Shown here: in pieces, positions 49,869 to 59,477 of the stretch
Layout of the letters: every line of letters starts with the position of its first letter
Numbering within the stretch: position 1 is the first letter of the stretch
Source of the DNA: Pelagibacteraceae bacterium AG-426-E17
GTDB lineage: Bacteria; Pseudomonadota; Alphaproteobacteria; Pelagibacterales; Pelagibacteraceae
Length of the DNA stretch: 64,000 nt
Assembly (NCBI GenBank): GCA_003210095.1
Contig: QCNP01000001.1
Location: 902,326 to 966,325, forward strand
Direction of reading: 5' to 3'
Notes under the pieces: generated by a model
Told to the model about the DNA's origin: nothing
Database searches by the model: none
The model's input: only the letters and a program-made list of their open reading frames with translations
Program-made: the position numbers and the translations under genes

Positions 49869-52097
49869 TTAAAATAAAGGTTTATCCTTAAAGAAATTTT
49901 CCATTTTTACTTTATCCTGGCTCAAAATATATCTATAAACATTATAATTTTCTAAAACTCTTTGAACATAATTTCTAGTTTCTTTAAATTTAATTAGCTC
50001 AATCCAATCGACATAATCGATTTGTTTTTTTTGTGGATTTTTATTTAATTTTTTCCAATATTTAACTCTTTTAGGACCAGCATTATAAGCTGCTATAGCA
50101 AAAGGGTAGGATCCGTCATATTCAAGTATAAGACCTGCCAAATAATGTGAACCTAATTTAATATTATATTCAGCATCTAGCGTAAGTCTTGATTTAGAGT
50201 ATGGCAACTTTGCTTGTTTAGCTACAAGTTTTGCAGTGTAAGTCATAAGTTGCATCATACCTTTCGCACCGGCATAACTATTGGCTTTTGGGTCAAATTC
50301 ACTTTCTTGTCTTATTACAGCGAGTATTAAAGCTTGTTGTGGAATTTTTCTGCCTCCTACATAATTTGGTGTTCCAATAATGGGATAATTATATTTATTA
50401 ATGAATCTTTTTTCATAAGAGGCAATTTTAGCAATTTGAATCGCAAAGTCATATCTCGATATCGCTGTTGAAAGTTCAGCAGATAGTATTTCACTTCCTT
50501 TTTCAATGTTATCTTGCGCTAAGTATCTTAAAATATGTTTTGTATATTTGCTCTTATCTAGTTCATAAAGTAAATAAACTAATTTATATAAGCTATTTTT
50601 TTCAAATTTTTTTTTATAATCTTTATCAACATTTTGCAGATTAGATAAATTAAACTCTACATCTTTTTTAATTTTTAAGTGTGATATTTGTCCATAATAT
50701 GTAGTTGGATAATTTGAAGCCTCTTGATAATATTTATTTGCTGTTACTGTATCATTAAGTGCCTCATAACTTCTTGCAAGCCAATATGCACCTCTAGATA
50801 AACTAATAGGATATCCAACATTATTATAAAAGGATCTAAAATGTTCTCTAGCTCTTAATGCATCATTTAAAAAGCTTAATGAAATCCATCCACTCAACCA
50901 TTCAGCCTCAGCATATTCAGGTGTTCCTTTATCTAGTACATGATTATTTACAATTTTATAAGCCTTTTGATATTGTTTCTTATAAATTAATGATCTAGCA
51001 ATTATTGATCTTTCAATCCACCACTTATCTGGTCTTATTAAATAACTTTTTGAATTTTTAACCTTTAGTAATATTTCTAAAGAACTATCAACTCTTCCTC
51101 TTTTTCTTCTCCATTTAAGTCTATCATAGTTTAAACCAGAGTTATTTTTAAATTTCTCAGGAACTTTTGATATAGCAGCATCTACACCATATGATTTACT
51201 CATTAACAGCTGTCTAGCATTATAAAGTGCCTGGTAATCTTTTGGCAAGTACCTAAGCATTCTCTTTAAATCCCAATATTTATTTTCCCATGCTAAATAA
51301 TCTGCTCTTTTAATATGATCTTCTGATTTCAAATATTTATTAAACTTCTTTTTGTAAAGTCTTAACTCGCTTTTAGTTAATTCTGCTTTGATCCATCCTT
51401 TTTTGATTAAATTTATTCCATTTATAACATCACCTTCAGCAATTAAGCTTTCACCTAATATCATTTCTCCAAAACCACTCAAAGGTTTTTCGTCTTTAAA
51501 TAACTCAATGATTTTTTTTGAATTTACACTTTTAGTTGATAATTTTTTTTCAGATAGATATTTAATTCTACCAATTCTTGGATAATCTTGATTTGCCTCA
51601 AGAAAATTTTTATATAAACTATATTTTGCATTATTACTTTTTTGTAATAAGTATCTCCAAACTATAAAATTGTGTATTGATTTATCCTTTGCTTTTCGTG
51701 ATAATTTTATAGCTGTTTCCCATTTTCTCTTTTCTATTAAGTCAATAGCCTTTTTTGCAATTTCAAAATCTTTTTTACTATAAAATTTTGATTTAATAAT
51801 TTTCTTCTTATCAACTACCTTTTTATCCTTTACTAAAATTAGTGGTTTGTTTTTTGGTAAAATAATTCCTAAATCAATTTTTTTTTTCTTAATATTGTCT
51901 TTTTTTACTACATCAATATCTTCTTTTGGTTTTTTTAATGGCAATATCTCACTTTTAAGATTGCTAGTTTCTTTTTTATTTATGTTTAAATCTGGTTTTT
52001 TTGGAGGAATAATAAGTTCATCTGGATATGTTATTGTGAAACTTAGGAAAGAACAGATAAATATCACCGGTATTATTATTAATTTAAAAATATTCAT
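49869..52097 (-). CDS. Soluble-type lytic murein transglycosylase (SLT domain)
   Basis: Periplasmic enzyme that cleaves peptidoglycan glycan strands with 1,6-anhydro ring formation. 742 residues from the ATG at 52097; a TTG seven codons upstream is less likely. An N-terminal hydrophobic signal segment is followed by a Lys/Pro-rich linker (about 25-110), a long helical superhelix domain as in Slt70, and the C-terminal catalytic domain with E598 in RQESEFDP, GMMQLM and AIAAYNAGP. It is divergent from dapA across 42 nt. Confidence 0.9.
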   Translation of the reverse strand: MNIFKLIIIPVIFICSFLSFTITYPDELIIPPKKPDLNINKKETSNLKSEILPLKKPKEDIDVVKKDNIKKKKIDLGIILPKNKPLILVKDKKVVDKKKIIKSKFYSKKDFEIAKKAIDLIEKRKWETAIKLSRKAKDKSIHNFIVWRYLLQKSNNAKYSLYKNFLEANQDYPRIGRIKYLSEKKLSTKSVNSKKIIELFKDEKPLSGFGEMILGESLIAEGDVINGINLIKKGWIKAELTKSELRLYKKKFNKYLKSEDHIKRADYLAWENKYWDLKRMLRYLPKDYQALYNARQLLMSKSYGVDAAISKVPEKFKNNSGLNYDRLKWRRKRGRVDSSLEILLKVKNSKSYLIRPDKWWIERSIIARSLIYKKQYQKAYKIVNNHVLDKGTPEYAEAEWLSGWISLSFLNDALRAREHFRSFYNNVGYPISLSRGAYWLARSYEALNDTVTANKYYQEASNYPTTYYGQISHLKIKKDVEFNLSNLQNVDKDYKKKFEKNSLYKLVYLLYELDKSKYTKHILRYLAQDNIEKGSEILSAELSTAISRYDFAIQIAKIASYEKRFINKYNYPIIGTPNYVGGRKIPQQALILAVIRQESEFDPKANSYAGAKGMMQLMTYTAKLVAKQAKLPYSKSRLTLDAEYNIKLGSHYLAGLILEYDGSYPFAIAAYNAGPKRVKYWKKLNKNPQKKQIDYVDWIELIKFKETRNYVQRVLENYNVYRYILSQDKVKMENFFKDKPLF

Positions 52098-52139
52098 AAA
52101 TTTTAGTAAATGATTCAATAATTTATGTTATAAGATCAT

Positions 52140-53024
52140 ATGTTTAAAGGATCAAATGTTGCTTTGATTACACCATTTAAAGACAATGTGCTAGATATAG
52201 ATAGCTATATTAAGTTAATTAATTTTCATATTGAAAATGGCACAAATGGATTGGTTCCAGCTGGTACCACAGGTGAGTCTCCAACATTAAACCATGATGA
52301 GCACGAGAAAGTAATAGAAATTTGTATTAAAGAGGCAGGTGGTAAAGTTCCGGTTATAGCTGGTACAGGATCCAACTCAACAGAGGAAGCAATTTCTTTA
52401 ACTAAACATGCAGAAAAAGCAGGGGCTAGTGGTGTTTTGGTAGTGACACCTTATTATAATAAACCTACTCAAGAAGGACTTTATCAACATTATAAATCTA
52501 TAAACGATAACACAAGTCTTCCAATAATTATTTACAATATACCAAGCAGATGTGTAATTGATATGTCAGTTGAAACTATGGCAAGGCTTTTTGAATTAAA
52601 AAACATTGCAGGTGTCAAAGATGCAACTGGAGATTTGAGTAGACTTGATCAAACATTAGAGAAATTAGGCCCTGAGTTTATTCAGCTTACAGGTGAGGAT
52701 GGTCTTGCTTTCGAATTTAATAAAAGGGGTGGTGTTGGTATAATTTCTGTAACCGCAAATATTGCACCTAAACTTTGTTCCGATATGCAAAGATTATCAA
52801 AATCAAAAAACAAAGAAGAAATTCAAAAAGCTGAAAAAATTGATAAAATTTTGCAACCTTTACATAAAGCACTATTTATTGAAAGTAATCCGGCTCCAGT
52901 TAAATATGCAGCAAAAGTTCTTGGATTATGTAGCGATGAAATTAGACTACCACTTGTAAATATAAAAGATCAAACAAAAAAACAAGTCGACGGCGCATTA
53001 GCTCATGCAAAACTTATAGATTAA
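52140..53024 (+). CDS. dapA: 4-hydroxy-tetrahydrodipicolinate synthase
   Basis: Condenses aspartate semialdehyde and pyruvate, first committed step to diaminopimelate and lysine. 294 residues. [10 protein letters not shown] is at 41-50, Tyr132 and Arg137 in YNIPSRC, and the Schiff-base Lys160 in GVKDATGD. It is first of a long rightward run; the stop shares one base with the smpB start. A TATAAG box only 6 nt before the ATG hints at a leaderless or near-leaderless start. Confidence 0.97.
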   Translation: MFKGSNVALITPFKDNVLDIDSYIKLINFHIENGTNGLVPAGTTGESPTLNHDEHEKVIEICIKEAGGKVPVIAGTGSNSTEEAISLTKHAEKAGASGVLVVTPYYNKPTQEGLYQHYKSINDNTSLPIIIYNIPSRCVIDMSVETMARLFELKNIAGVKDATGDLSRLDQTLEKLGPEFIQLTGEDGLAFEFNKRGGVGIISVTANIAPKLCSDMQRLSKSKNKEEIQKAEKIDKILQPLHKALFIESNPAPVKYAAKVLGLCSDEIRLPLVNIKDQTKKQVDGALAHAKLID

Positions 53025-53491
53025 TGACCAAAAAAACCAATAGTGGTTTAAAAATAATTTGTTTAAATAGAAAAGCAAGTTTTAATTATTTTTTTGAGGA
53101 CTTGCATGAAGCAGGTATTATATTAAGAGGTTCAGAAATAAAATCTGTAAGAAATGGAAAAGTAAATATAGCTGAATCTTATGTTATAGAGAGAGATGGT
53201 GAACTTTTTCTAGTCAATTCTCATATATCATCTTATAAACAAGCAAGTTATGCAAATCATAATCCTATTCAAGAAAGAAAACTTTTATTAAATAAAAAGG
53301 AAATAAACAGAGTAATAGGTAAAATGCAAAGAGAAGGTTTTACAATAATTCCAACGAAAATGTACTTCAAAAAAGGTAAAGCAAAAATTGAAATAGCTGT
53401 CGCAAAAGGAAAAAAGAAATTTGATAAAAGACAAACTATTAAAAGAAGAGACTGGGATCGTGCAAAAGCTAGATACTTTAGAAAATCATAA
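53024..53491 (+). CDS. smpB: SsrA-binding protein
   Basis: tmRNA partner for rescue of stalled ribosomes. 155 residues. Conserved segments are [21 protein letters not shown] (20 or so residues from about 18), [11 protein letters not shown] and the C-terminal basic tail [14 protein letters not shown]. dapA-smpB adjacency is common in alphaproteobacteria. Its 3' end overlaps folK. Confidence 0.96.
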   Translation: MTKKTNSGLKIICLNRKASFNYFFEDLHEAGIILRGSEIKSVRNGKVNIAESYVIERDGELFLVNSHISSYKQASYANHNPIQERKLLLNKKEINRVIGKMQREGFTIIPTKMYFKKGKAKIEIAVAKGKKKFDKRQTIKRRDWDRAKARYFRKS

Positions 53492-53990
53492 CAAGCCTAT
53501 TATTCTGTCTATAGGCTCAAATTTGGGAAATAGAATTGAAAATATTAATGTTGCAAAAAAATATATAGGTTTTTTTTGTAAAATAAATAAGATTTCAAAG
53601 TACTACGAGACTGAGTCATGGCCAGATAATAAATATCCCAAATTTTTAAACATTGCCTTATCTTGCACTACAGATATTTCATTTAAATTATTTTTTAAAA
53701 AATTAAAAATAATTGAAAGAAAATTAGGAAGAAAGAACTCAATCAAAAATTTTCCTAGAACTTGTGATATTGATATAATAGATTTTAGAGGTTTAAATTT
53801 CAATATTTATGTTGAAAAAAACCAAGTGATTTGTCCTCATCCAAGGTCACATTTAAGAAATTTTGTACTTTTTCCAATTTTCGAGATTGAAAAAAACTGG
53901 TTTCACCCTAAAAAAAAACAGTCTGTGACGCTATTACTGAAAAAATTGCGCTTAAAATCACTTAGTGGTATTAAAATTTTTTCAATCTGA
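53460..53990 (+). CDS. folK: 2-amino-4-hydroxy-6-hydroxymethyldihydropteridine pyrophosphokinase
   Basis: Transfers pyrophosphate from ATP to the pterin in folate synthesis. Family motifs: [11 protein letters not shown] at the N terminus, [20 protein letters not shown] with the metal-binding Asp pair, and [15 protein letters not shown]. The start is uncertain: there is no ATG before the first strand. I give the GTG at 53460 (176 residues, about 30 nt inside smpB); a TTG at 53421 is also open. No folP or folB is adjacent. Confidence 0.85.
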   Translation: MQKLDTLENHNKPIILSIGSNLGNRIENINVAKKYIGFFCKINKISKYYETESWPDNKYPKFLNIALSCTTDISFKLFFKKLKIIERKLGRKNSIKNFPRTCDIDIIDFRGLNFNIYVEKNQVICPHPRSHLRNFVLFPIFEIEKNWFHPKKKQSVTLLLKKLRLKSLSGIKIFSI

Positions 53991-54004
53991 TGATATAATA
54001 AATT

Positions 54005-55765
54005 ATGATTAAATCTGACGAACTTATAAATAAAGTAAAAGAATATAATAAATTTTTAAATCCAGGCACTTTAACTAAAGCTTACAACTTTGCTTTAGAG
54101 GCTCATAAAAAACAAAAAAGAGATGAAGGTGTTCCTTATATCAATCATCCTATAGCTGTAGCTAACATTTTGTCAGATTTAAAACTTGATAGTGCAACTA
54201 TTGCAACTGGTTTATTGCATGATACTATAGAAGATACTAACGCCACTTATAAGACTATTAAACAAGAATTTGGTCAGGAAGTCGCTGATTTAGTCGAAGG
54301 TGTAACTAAAATATCAGTTTTCGAAAATCAAGCAATTCATGATGTTGATCAAAAAAAATTTTCAAAAGCTGAAAATTTTAGAAAATTAATCCTAGCAACA
54401 TCAAAAGATATAAGAGTTTTATTAGTTAAATTAGCAGACAGACTTCATAATATGAGAACAATCCAATATGTTAAAGATAAAGATAAGCAGATAAGAAAAG
54501 CAAAAGAAACTATGGAAATTTATGCTCCATTAGCTGATAGAATGGGTATGAATAGAATTAGAGATGAACTTGAAGATTTGTCATTTGGTGTCTTAAATCA
54601 TGAAGCAAGATCATTAATAAAAAAAAGGCTTGATGAGATCAAAGAAAACAATCTCATGAATTTTAAATCTTTGTCTCAAGAATTCAATGAGATATTATTT
54701 AACTCTGGCATTAATGTAAAAATATTTGGTAGAGAAAAAACTCCATTTTCAATTTGGAGAAAAATACAAAAGAAAAGAACGTCTCTTGAGCAAATAACGG
54801 ATATAATTGGATTTAGAGTTATTCTAGATAATATTTCTGATTGTTATAAAGCTTTAGGAGTTTTTCATTCTAAATGGAATTGTATACCGGGCAGATTTAA
54901 AGATTATATCTCTTCACCAAAAATTAATAAATATCAATCATTACACACAGCAATCATAGGTCCGAACAAAAGACCTATTGAAATTCAACTACGAACTATG
55001 CAAATGCACGAATTTGCACAAAGAGGAATTGCTTCTCATTGGAAATATAAATCTAATGAAAAATTTAATTTATTAACCTGGAAAGAATATGATTGGCTTA
55101 AAGATTTAGTTGAAATTATTGATAGAAATGAAAATCCAGAGCATTATTTTGAATATACCAAGTTACAAATGTTCCAGGAGAACGTATTTTGTTTTACACC
55201 CAAAGGATCAGTAATAAAACTTCCAAAAAACGCAACACCAGTTGATTTTGCTTATGCGGTACATACACAAATTGGTGATACTGCAACTGGTTGTGAAATT
55301 AACGGAAAAGAAAGTCCGCTACAAAGTATTTTGAGAAATGGTGATGTAATTAAAATTACCACTGCTAAAAAAGTATCACCATCTCTTCATTGGCTTTCAT
55401 CTACAAAAACTGGTAAAGCTAGATCAGCCATAAGAAAATACTGGCAGTATAGAGAAAATAAAAAACATATAGATAAAAAATACAATACATCATTATGGAT
55501 TTCTTTACCTGATAAACCTGGTATTCTTGGAGATGTTACATCATTGGTGGGTCAAAATGAAATCAACATATCAAGTGTTGAAATGATGGAAAAATCAAAA
55601 ACATCAATAAATTTTAAATTTAACCTTATTATTTCTGATCTCAAAAACTTTACAAAACTTCTAAGTGAGTTAAAACAAAGGCATTATAGATTTAAAATAA
55701 TTAGACATACTAATAAAAAATATGCTTTCTTTAAAAAACTCCTTAAAGGTCTTAAAAAAAACTAA
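54005..55765 (+). CDS. (p)ppGpp synthetase/hydrolase, shortened Rsh
   Basis: Makes and degrades the stringent-response alarmones. 586 residues. The hydrolase HD domain has H48, H72-D73 (GLLHDTIEDT) and D145 (KLADRLHNM); the synthetase domain (about 240-345) has GREKTPFSIWRKIQ and IEIQLRTMQMHEFAQRG; a TGS domain spans about 393-455 and an ACT domain about 495-570. Both catalytic parts look intact. Typical alphaproteobacterial Rsh proteins exceed 700 residues; here only about 40 residues separate TGS and ACT, so most of the helical and zinc-finger (RIS) region is missing. The 3' end overlaps pyrE by 44 nt. Confidence 0.93.
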   Translation: MIKSDELINKVKEYNKFLNPGTLTKAYNFALEAHKKQKRDEGVPYINHPIAVANILSDLKLDSATIATGLLHDTIEDTNATYKTIKQEFGQEVADLVEGVTKISVFENQAIHDVDQKKFSKAENFRKLILATSKDIRVLLVKLADRLHNMRTIQYVKDKDKQIRKAKETMEIYAPLADRMGMNRIRDELEDLSFGVLNHEARSLIKKRLDEIKENNLMNFKSLSQEFNEILFNSGINVKIFGREKTPFSIWRKIQKKRTSLEQITDIIGFRVILDNISDCYKALGVFHSKWNCIPGRFKDYISSPKINKYQSLHTAIIGPNKRPIEIQLRTMQMHEFAQRGIASHWKYKSNEKFNLLTWKEYDWLKDLVEIIDRNENPEHYFEYTKLQMFQENVFCFTPKGSVIKLPKNATPVDFAYAVHTQIGDTATGCEINGKESPLQSILRNGDVIKITTAKKVSPSLHWLSSTKTGKARSAIRKYWQYRENKKHIDKKYNTSLWISLPDKPGILGDVTSLVGQNEINISSVEMMEKSKTSINFKFNLIISDLKNFTKLLSELKQRHYRFKIIRHTNKKYAFFKKLLKGLKKN

Positions 55766-56303
55766 AGCTTTATTAGATGGTCATTTTGTTTTATCATCTG
55801 GTTTACACTCAGCACAATACGTGCAATGCGCTAGACTGTTAAGCCATCCTAGAATTTCTAATAAATTTGTATCATCTCTTGCTGCAAAAATTAAAAAAGA
55901 AATAAAGAAAATTGATCTTATTTTATCTCCAGCTATGGGGGGCATTGTAATTGGATACGAGATAGGAAGAATACTTAATAAAGAAACTATATTTTGTGAA
56001 AGAGTAAATAAAAAATTTAAATTACGTAGAGGTTTTTATATTAAAAAAAATTCAAAAGTACTTATTGTTGAAGACGTTATAACTACTGGAAAATCAATTT
56101 TAGAATGCGTTGAATTGATAAAAAAGTCAAAAGCAAAATTAGTAGGCTTTGCATGTTTAATAGATAGGTCTGAACATAAAAAAATAAAATATAAAGTAAT
56201 ATCCCAAGTTAAGCTTGAAATACCAACTTATAACAAGTCAAATTTACCTCATCATCTTAAAAAAATACCAATCACTAAACCAGGAAGTAGGTTTTTAAAA
56301 TGA
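55722..56303 (+). CDS. pyrE: Orotate phosphoribosyltransferase
   Basis: Orotate + PRPP to orotidine monophosphate. 193 residues. The PRPP-binding motif VLIVEDVITTGKSI is at about 113-126, and LSPAMGGIVIGYE and FCERVNKK are also typical. The ATG at 55722 is the only start that retains the N-terminal helix, and it puts the first 44 nt inside the rsh gene. It overlaps pdxJ by 4 nt. Confidence 0.95.
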   Translation: MLSLKNSLKVLKKTKALLDGHFVLSSGLHSAQYVQCARLLSHPRISNKFVSSLAAKIKKEIKKIDLILSPAMGGIVIGYEIGRILNKETIFCERVNKKFKLRRGFYIKKNSKVLIVEDVITTGKSILECVELIKKSKAKLVGFACLIDRSEHKKIKYKVISQVKLEIPTYNKSNLPHHLKKIPITKPGSRFLK

Positions 56304-57013
56304 GTAGATTAGGTATAAATATAGACCACGTAGCAACATTAAGAAATGCAAGAGGTGAGGATCACCCTAATATTCTTGAAATAGCAAAAATTGTTAAAAG
56401 TTCAGGAGCTAATTCTATAACCATACATCTTAGAGAAGATAGAAGACATATAAATGATAAAGATTTATCAATATTATGTAATTCTAATTTTTTAATAAAT
56501 ATGGAAATGGCAGCAAATTTTAAAATGATGAATATTGCACTAAAAAATAAACCAAAATTTGTTTGTATAGTTCCAGAAAAAAGAAATGAAATTACTACAG
56601 AGGGTGGTTTAAATTTAAAGAAAAATTTTAACCAAATTAAAAAAATCGTTAAAAAATTAAATCAAAATAAAATCAGAACAAGTTTATTTATAGATCCTAC
56701 AATCAACAATATTGCACTATCAAAAAAAATAGGTGTTAATTGTGTAGAGTTGCATACAGGAAAAATATCAAGGTTGGTTAAAAAAAAAAAAAAATTTAAA
56801 AAAGAATTTTTAAAAATAAAAGAGTGTTCAAAATTTGGAAAAACTAATGGTATTGAAATTCACGCAGGTCATGGTTTAGATTATAAAACAACAAAAATTT
56901 TATCAAAAATTAATGAAATTACCGAGTATAACATAGGCCATTTTATCATAGGTGAAAGTATTAAAATTGGTATATCAAAAGTCATTCTTAAATTTAAAAA
57001 GATAATTAGGTAA
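56300..57013 (+). CDS. pdxJ: Pyridoxine 5'-phosphate synthase
   Basis: Last ring-closing step of pyridoxine phosphate synthesis from deoxyxylulose phosphate. 237 residues. It begins MSRLGINIDHVATLRNARG and contains HLREDRRHI, VPEKRNEITTEGG and EIHAGHGLDY. A run of 15 A bases at 56780-56794 encodes five lysines and is the longest homopolymer noticed in the window. The pdxJ-acpS-lepB-rnc order is a familiar proteobacterial one. Confidence 0.96.
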   Translation: MSRLGINIDHVATLRNARGEDHPNILEIAKIVKSSGANSITIHLREDRRHINDKDLSILCNSNFLINMEMAANFKMMNIALKNKPKFVCIVPEKRNEITTEGGLNLKKNFNQIKKIVKKLNQNKIRTSLFIDPTINNIALSKKIGVNCVELHTGKISRLVKKKKKFKKEFLKIKECSKFGKTNGIEIHAGHGLDYKTTKILSKINEITEYNIGHFIIGESIKIGISKVILKFKKIIR

Positions 57014-57014
57014 A

Positions 57015-57404
57015 ATGAAAATAGTTGGTATAGGTGTTGATATAATTAATAATAGTCGTTTTAAAAAATTAATTAAAAATAAAAAATTTATTAATCGAAT
57101 TTGTAGTATTAAAGAAATTAATAATTTTAAAAATAAAAAAAATAAAATTTTGTTTTTATCAAAAATATTCTCCGCCAAAGAAGCTTTTGTAAAGTCTTTA
57201 GGTAGTGGATTTAGAAATAATTTGTGCTTTAAAGATATTTCTGTTTTAAATGATAATTATGGCAAACCTTACTTTAAATTTAATTCTAAAATAAAAAAAA
57301 TACTAAAAAAAAAATATAATTTAAATAAATTTATAGCACATTTGTCTTTATCAGATGAAAAAAAACATTCAATTTCTTATGTAATATTACAAAAAATAAA
57401 ATGA
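57015..57404 (+). CDS. acpS: Holo-[acyl-carrier-protein] synthase
   Basis: Attaches phosphopantetheine to apo-ACP. 129 residues. The metal-binding Asp is in GIGVDIINNSRF at the N terminus, and the second motif is FSAKEAFVKSLGSGF. It starts 1 nt after pdxJ and overlaps lepB by 4 nt. Confidence 0.94.
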   Translation: MKIVGIGVDIINNSRFKKLIKNKKFINRICSIKEINNFKNKKNKILFLSKIFSAKEAFVKSLGSGFRNNLCFKDISVLNDNYGKPYFKFNSKIKKILKKKYNLNKFIAHLSLSDEKKHSISYVILQKIK

Positions 57405-58129
57405 AAAAAATAATTTTAGAAAATATTAAGACTATCTTTTATGCTTTAGTTATAGCTATTTTGATAAGATCACTATTGTTACAACCTTTTTATATCCCCT
57501 CATCATCTATGGAGCCTTCTCTATTAGTTGGGGATAGGCTTTTTGTTACTAAACTAAGTTATGGTTACAGTAAGCACTCTTTCCCTTTTAGCCTTGGTCC
57601 TATTAAAAATAGAATTTTTTTTTCTGAACCAAAAAGAGGAGATGTTATTGTATTTAAAACCCCAGCAGATAATAGAACTGACTATATTAAAAGATTATTG
57701 GGTCTACCTGGTGATAAATTGCAATTTATAGATGGTAATTTGTACCTAAATAATGTTGAAATTTTAAAATCTAAAATTAAATATAATTCCAAAATTTACT
57801 GTGGAAAATCAAAAGTAGAAACTAAAGTATTCAAAGAAAAACTTTTAAATGGAAGAGAGTATTTAACGACATATTATGTAAATGGAAGTTACCAAAACTC
57901 TGATGAGTTTTTTGTCCCCCCTGATCATTATTTTTTTTTAGGGGATAACAGAGATTGTTCAAAAGATAGTAGATTTTTATCAAGTGTAGGATTTGTGCAT
58001 AAAAACAATTTAGTTGGAAAAGCTCAATTTATTTTTTTTTCAACAGATATAAATCAGGGTAGTGCTTTTAATTTTTGGAACTGGAAAAATATTTTAAGAA
58101 TAGAAAGATTTTTCAAAAAAATTGTTTAA
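57401..58129 (+). CDS. lepB: Signal peptidase I
   Basis: Membrane-bound serine protease that removes signal peptides from exported proteins. 242 residues with one N-terminal membrane helix (about 10-28). The catalytic Ser36 is in PSSSMEPSLLVGD and Lys97 in DYIKRLLGLPGD; the GDNRDCSKDSR box is present near the C terminus. The stop shares one base with the rnc start. Confidence 0.96.
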   Translation: MKKIILENIKTIFYALVIAILIRSLLLQPFYIPSSSMEPSLLVGDRLFVTKLSYGYSKHSFPFSLGPIKNRIFFSEPKRGDVIVFKTPADNRTDYIKRLLGLPGDKLQFIDGNLYLNNVEILKSKIKYNSKIYCGKSKVETKVFKEKLLNGREYLTTYYVNGSYQNSDEFFVPPDHYFFLGDNRDCSKDSRFLSSVGFVHKNNLVGKAQFIFFSTDINQGSAFNFWNWKNILRIERFFKKIV

Positions 58130-58797
58130 TGAAAAAAAATTTTAATCAATTTGAAAAAAAGATCGGATATAATTTTAATAATATTAATTTGTTAATTCAA
58201 AGCTTAACACATAAAAGCTTTGATCCTATTAAAAATAATGAAAAGTTAGAGTTTTTAGGTGATAGAGTTTTAGGTTTAATAATATCAAAAAATTTATTAA
58301 AAACTTTCCCAAATGATAAAGAAGGAGATTTAGACAAAAAGCTCGCCTCTTTAGTAAATAGAAAACAATGTGTTAAGATAGCTAATAAATTAAATTTAAA
58401 TGAATTTATTCTAATTAGAAATTCAAAAAATAAAAAAAAAGAAATTGAAAACAAAATTTTATCAGACTCAATAGAGTCAATTATAGGAGCTATTTATTTA
58501 GATCAAGGATTTGAAAAGGTTGAGAAATTTATATTAGATCATTGGAAAGAAGATATCATAAAACGTACCATTACAGAAAGAGATGCAAAAACAAAGTTAC
58601 AAGAACTTTCTCTAAAAGTAAATAAATCTCTACCTATTTACAAATTAATTGAAAACAAAGGACCTAGACACAAACCAATTATAAAAGTATCAGTTAAAAT
58701 TAAAAATTCAAAAGTTGTTGTGGCTATTGGAAATTCAAAAAAAGAGGCTGAACAAAATGCAGCAAAGAAACTTTTAGATATAATAAAATCAAAGTGA
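58129..58797 (+). CDS. rnc: Ribonuclease III
   Basis: Double-stranded RNA endonuclease for rRNA and mRNA processing. 222 residues. The RNase III signature NEKLEFLGDRVLGL is at about 36-49, the second acidic residues are in DSIESIIGAIYLD, and a C-terminal dsRNA-binding domain spans about 150-222. The ATG at 58129 is chosen over a TTG at 58075 that would lie inside lepB. It overlaps recO by 4 nt; the era gene often found here is absent. Confidence 0.96.
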   Translation: MKKNFNQFEKKIGYNFNNINLLIQSLTHKSFDPIKNNEKLEFLGDRVLGLIISKNLLKTFPNDKEGDLDKKLASLVNRKQCVKIANKLNLNEFILIRNSKNKKKEIENKILSDSIESIIGAIYLDQGFEKVEKFILDHWKEDIIKRTITERDAKTKLQELSLKVNKSLPIYKLIENKGPRHKPIIKVSVKIKNSKVVVAIGNSKKEAEQNAAKKLLDIIKSK

Positions 58798-59474
58798 ACT
58801 GGTCTGACAAAAGTTTTTTATTATCAAAATATAAATATCAGGAAAATTCCGTCATAGCAAATTTCTATACAATGAATTATGGAAAGCGTTCAGGAATTAT
58901 TTACGGTGCCACCTCAAAGAAAATTAAAAACTATTTACAAAATGGTAATGAATTATTTATTGAATATCACTCTAAAAATGAAAATACATTGGGATATTTT
59001 AAAATTGAAATTATTCAAGCAACTACACCTAAATATTTCACAGATAAAAAAAAGTTAAATTGTATAGTCAATATGCTCGATTTAATTAGACTTCTTACTG
59101 TTGATAATCAAGAGAATATAGAAATATACAATCTAATTAAAAATTTTTATTTAATAATAGATAATAAAGATTTTTATAAAAAATATATATTTTGGGAATT
59201 AGAATTATTGAAACTAATTGGCTTTGATTTAAAAATAAAAGACTATTGTAAAAAGGAAAAAGTAAATAATAAAGATAATTATTATATATCGAAAAATAAC
59301 ATAAAACTCATTGTTCCTGATTTTCTTGTAAATTTAAAAAAAGATGAAATTACTGATAAGGATATTTATTACTCTTTATTACTTACAAGCGAATACATGA
59401 AAACAAATATTCTAATACCAAACAATATCCCTTTTCCAATATCCAGAGAGGTTTTTATTAATGAGTTTAAATAA
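58794..59474 (+). CDS. recO: DNA repair protein RecO
   Basis: Loads RecA with RecF/RecR at single-strand gaps. 226 residues. The N-terminal OB fold starts NWSDKSFLLSKYKYQENSVI and includes GKRSGIIYGATS; the helical C-terminal part has LELLKLIGFDL. The four-Cys zinc module of some RecO proteins is not visible. Start codon GTG, overlapping the rnc stop. Confidence 0.9.
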   Translation: MNWSDKSFLLSKYKYQENSVIANFYTMNYGKRSGIIYGATSKKIKNYLQNGNELFIEYHSKNENTLGYFKIEIIQATTPKYFTDKKKLNCIVNMLDLIRLLTVDNQENIEIYNLIKNFYLIIDNKDFYKKYIFWELELLKLIGFDLKIKDYCKKEKVNNKDNYYISKNNIKLIVPDFLVNLKKDEITDKDIYYSLLLTSEYMKTNILIPNNIPFPISREVFINEFK

Positions 59475-59477
59475 TTA

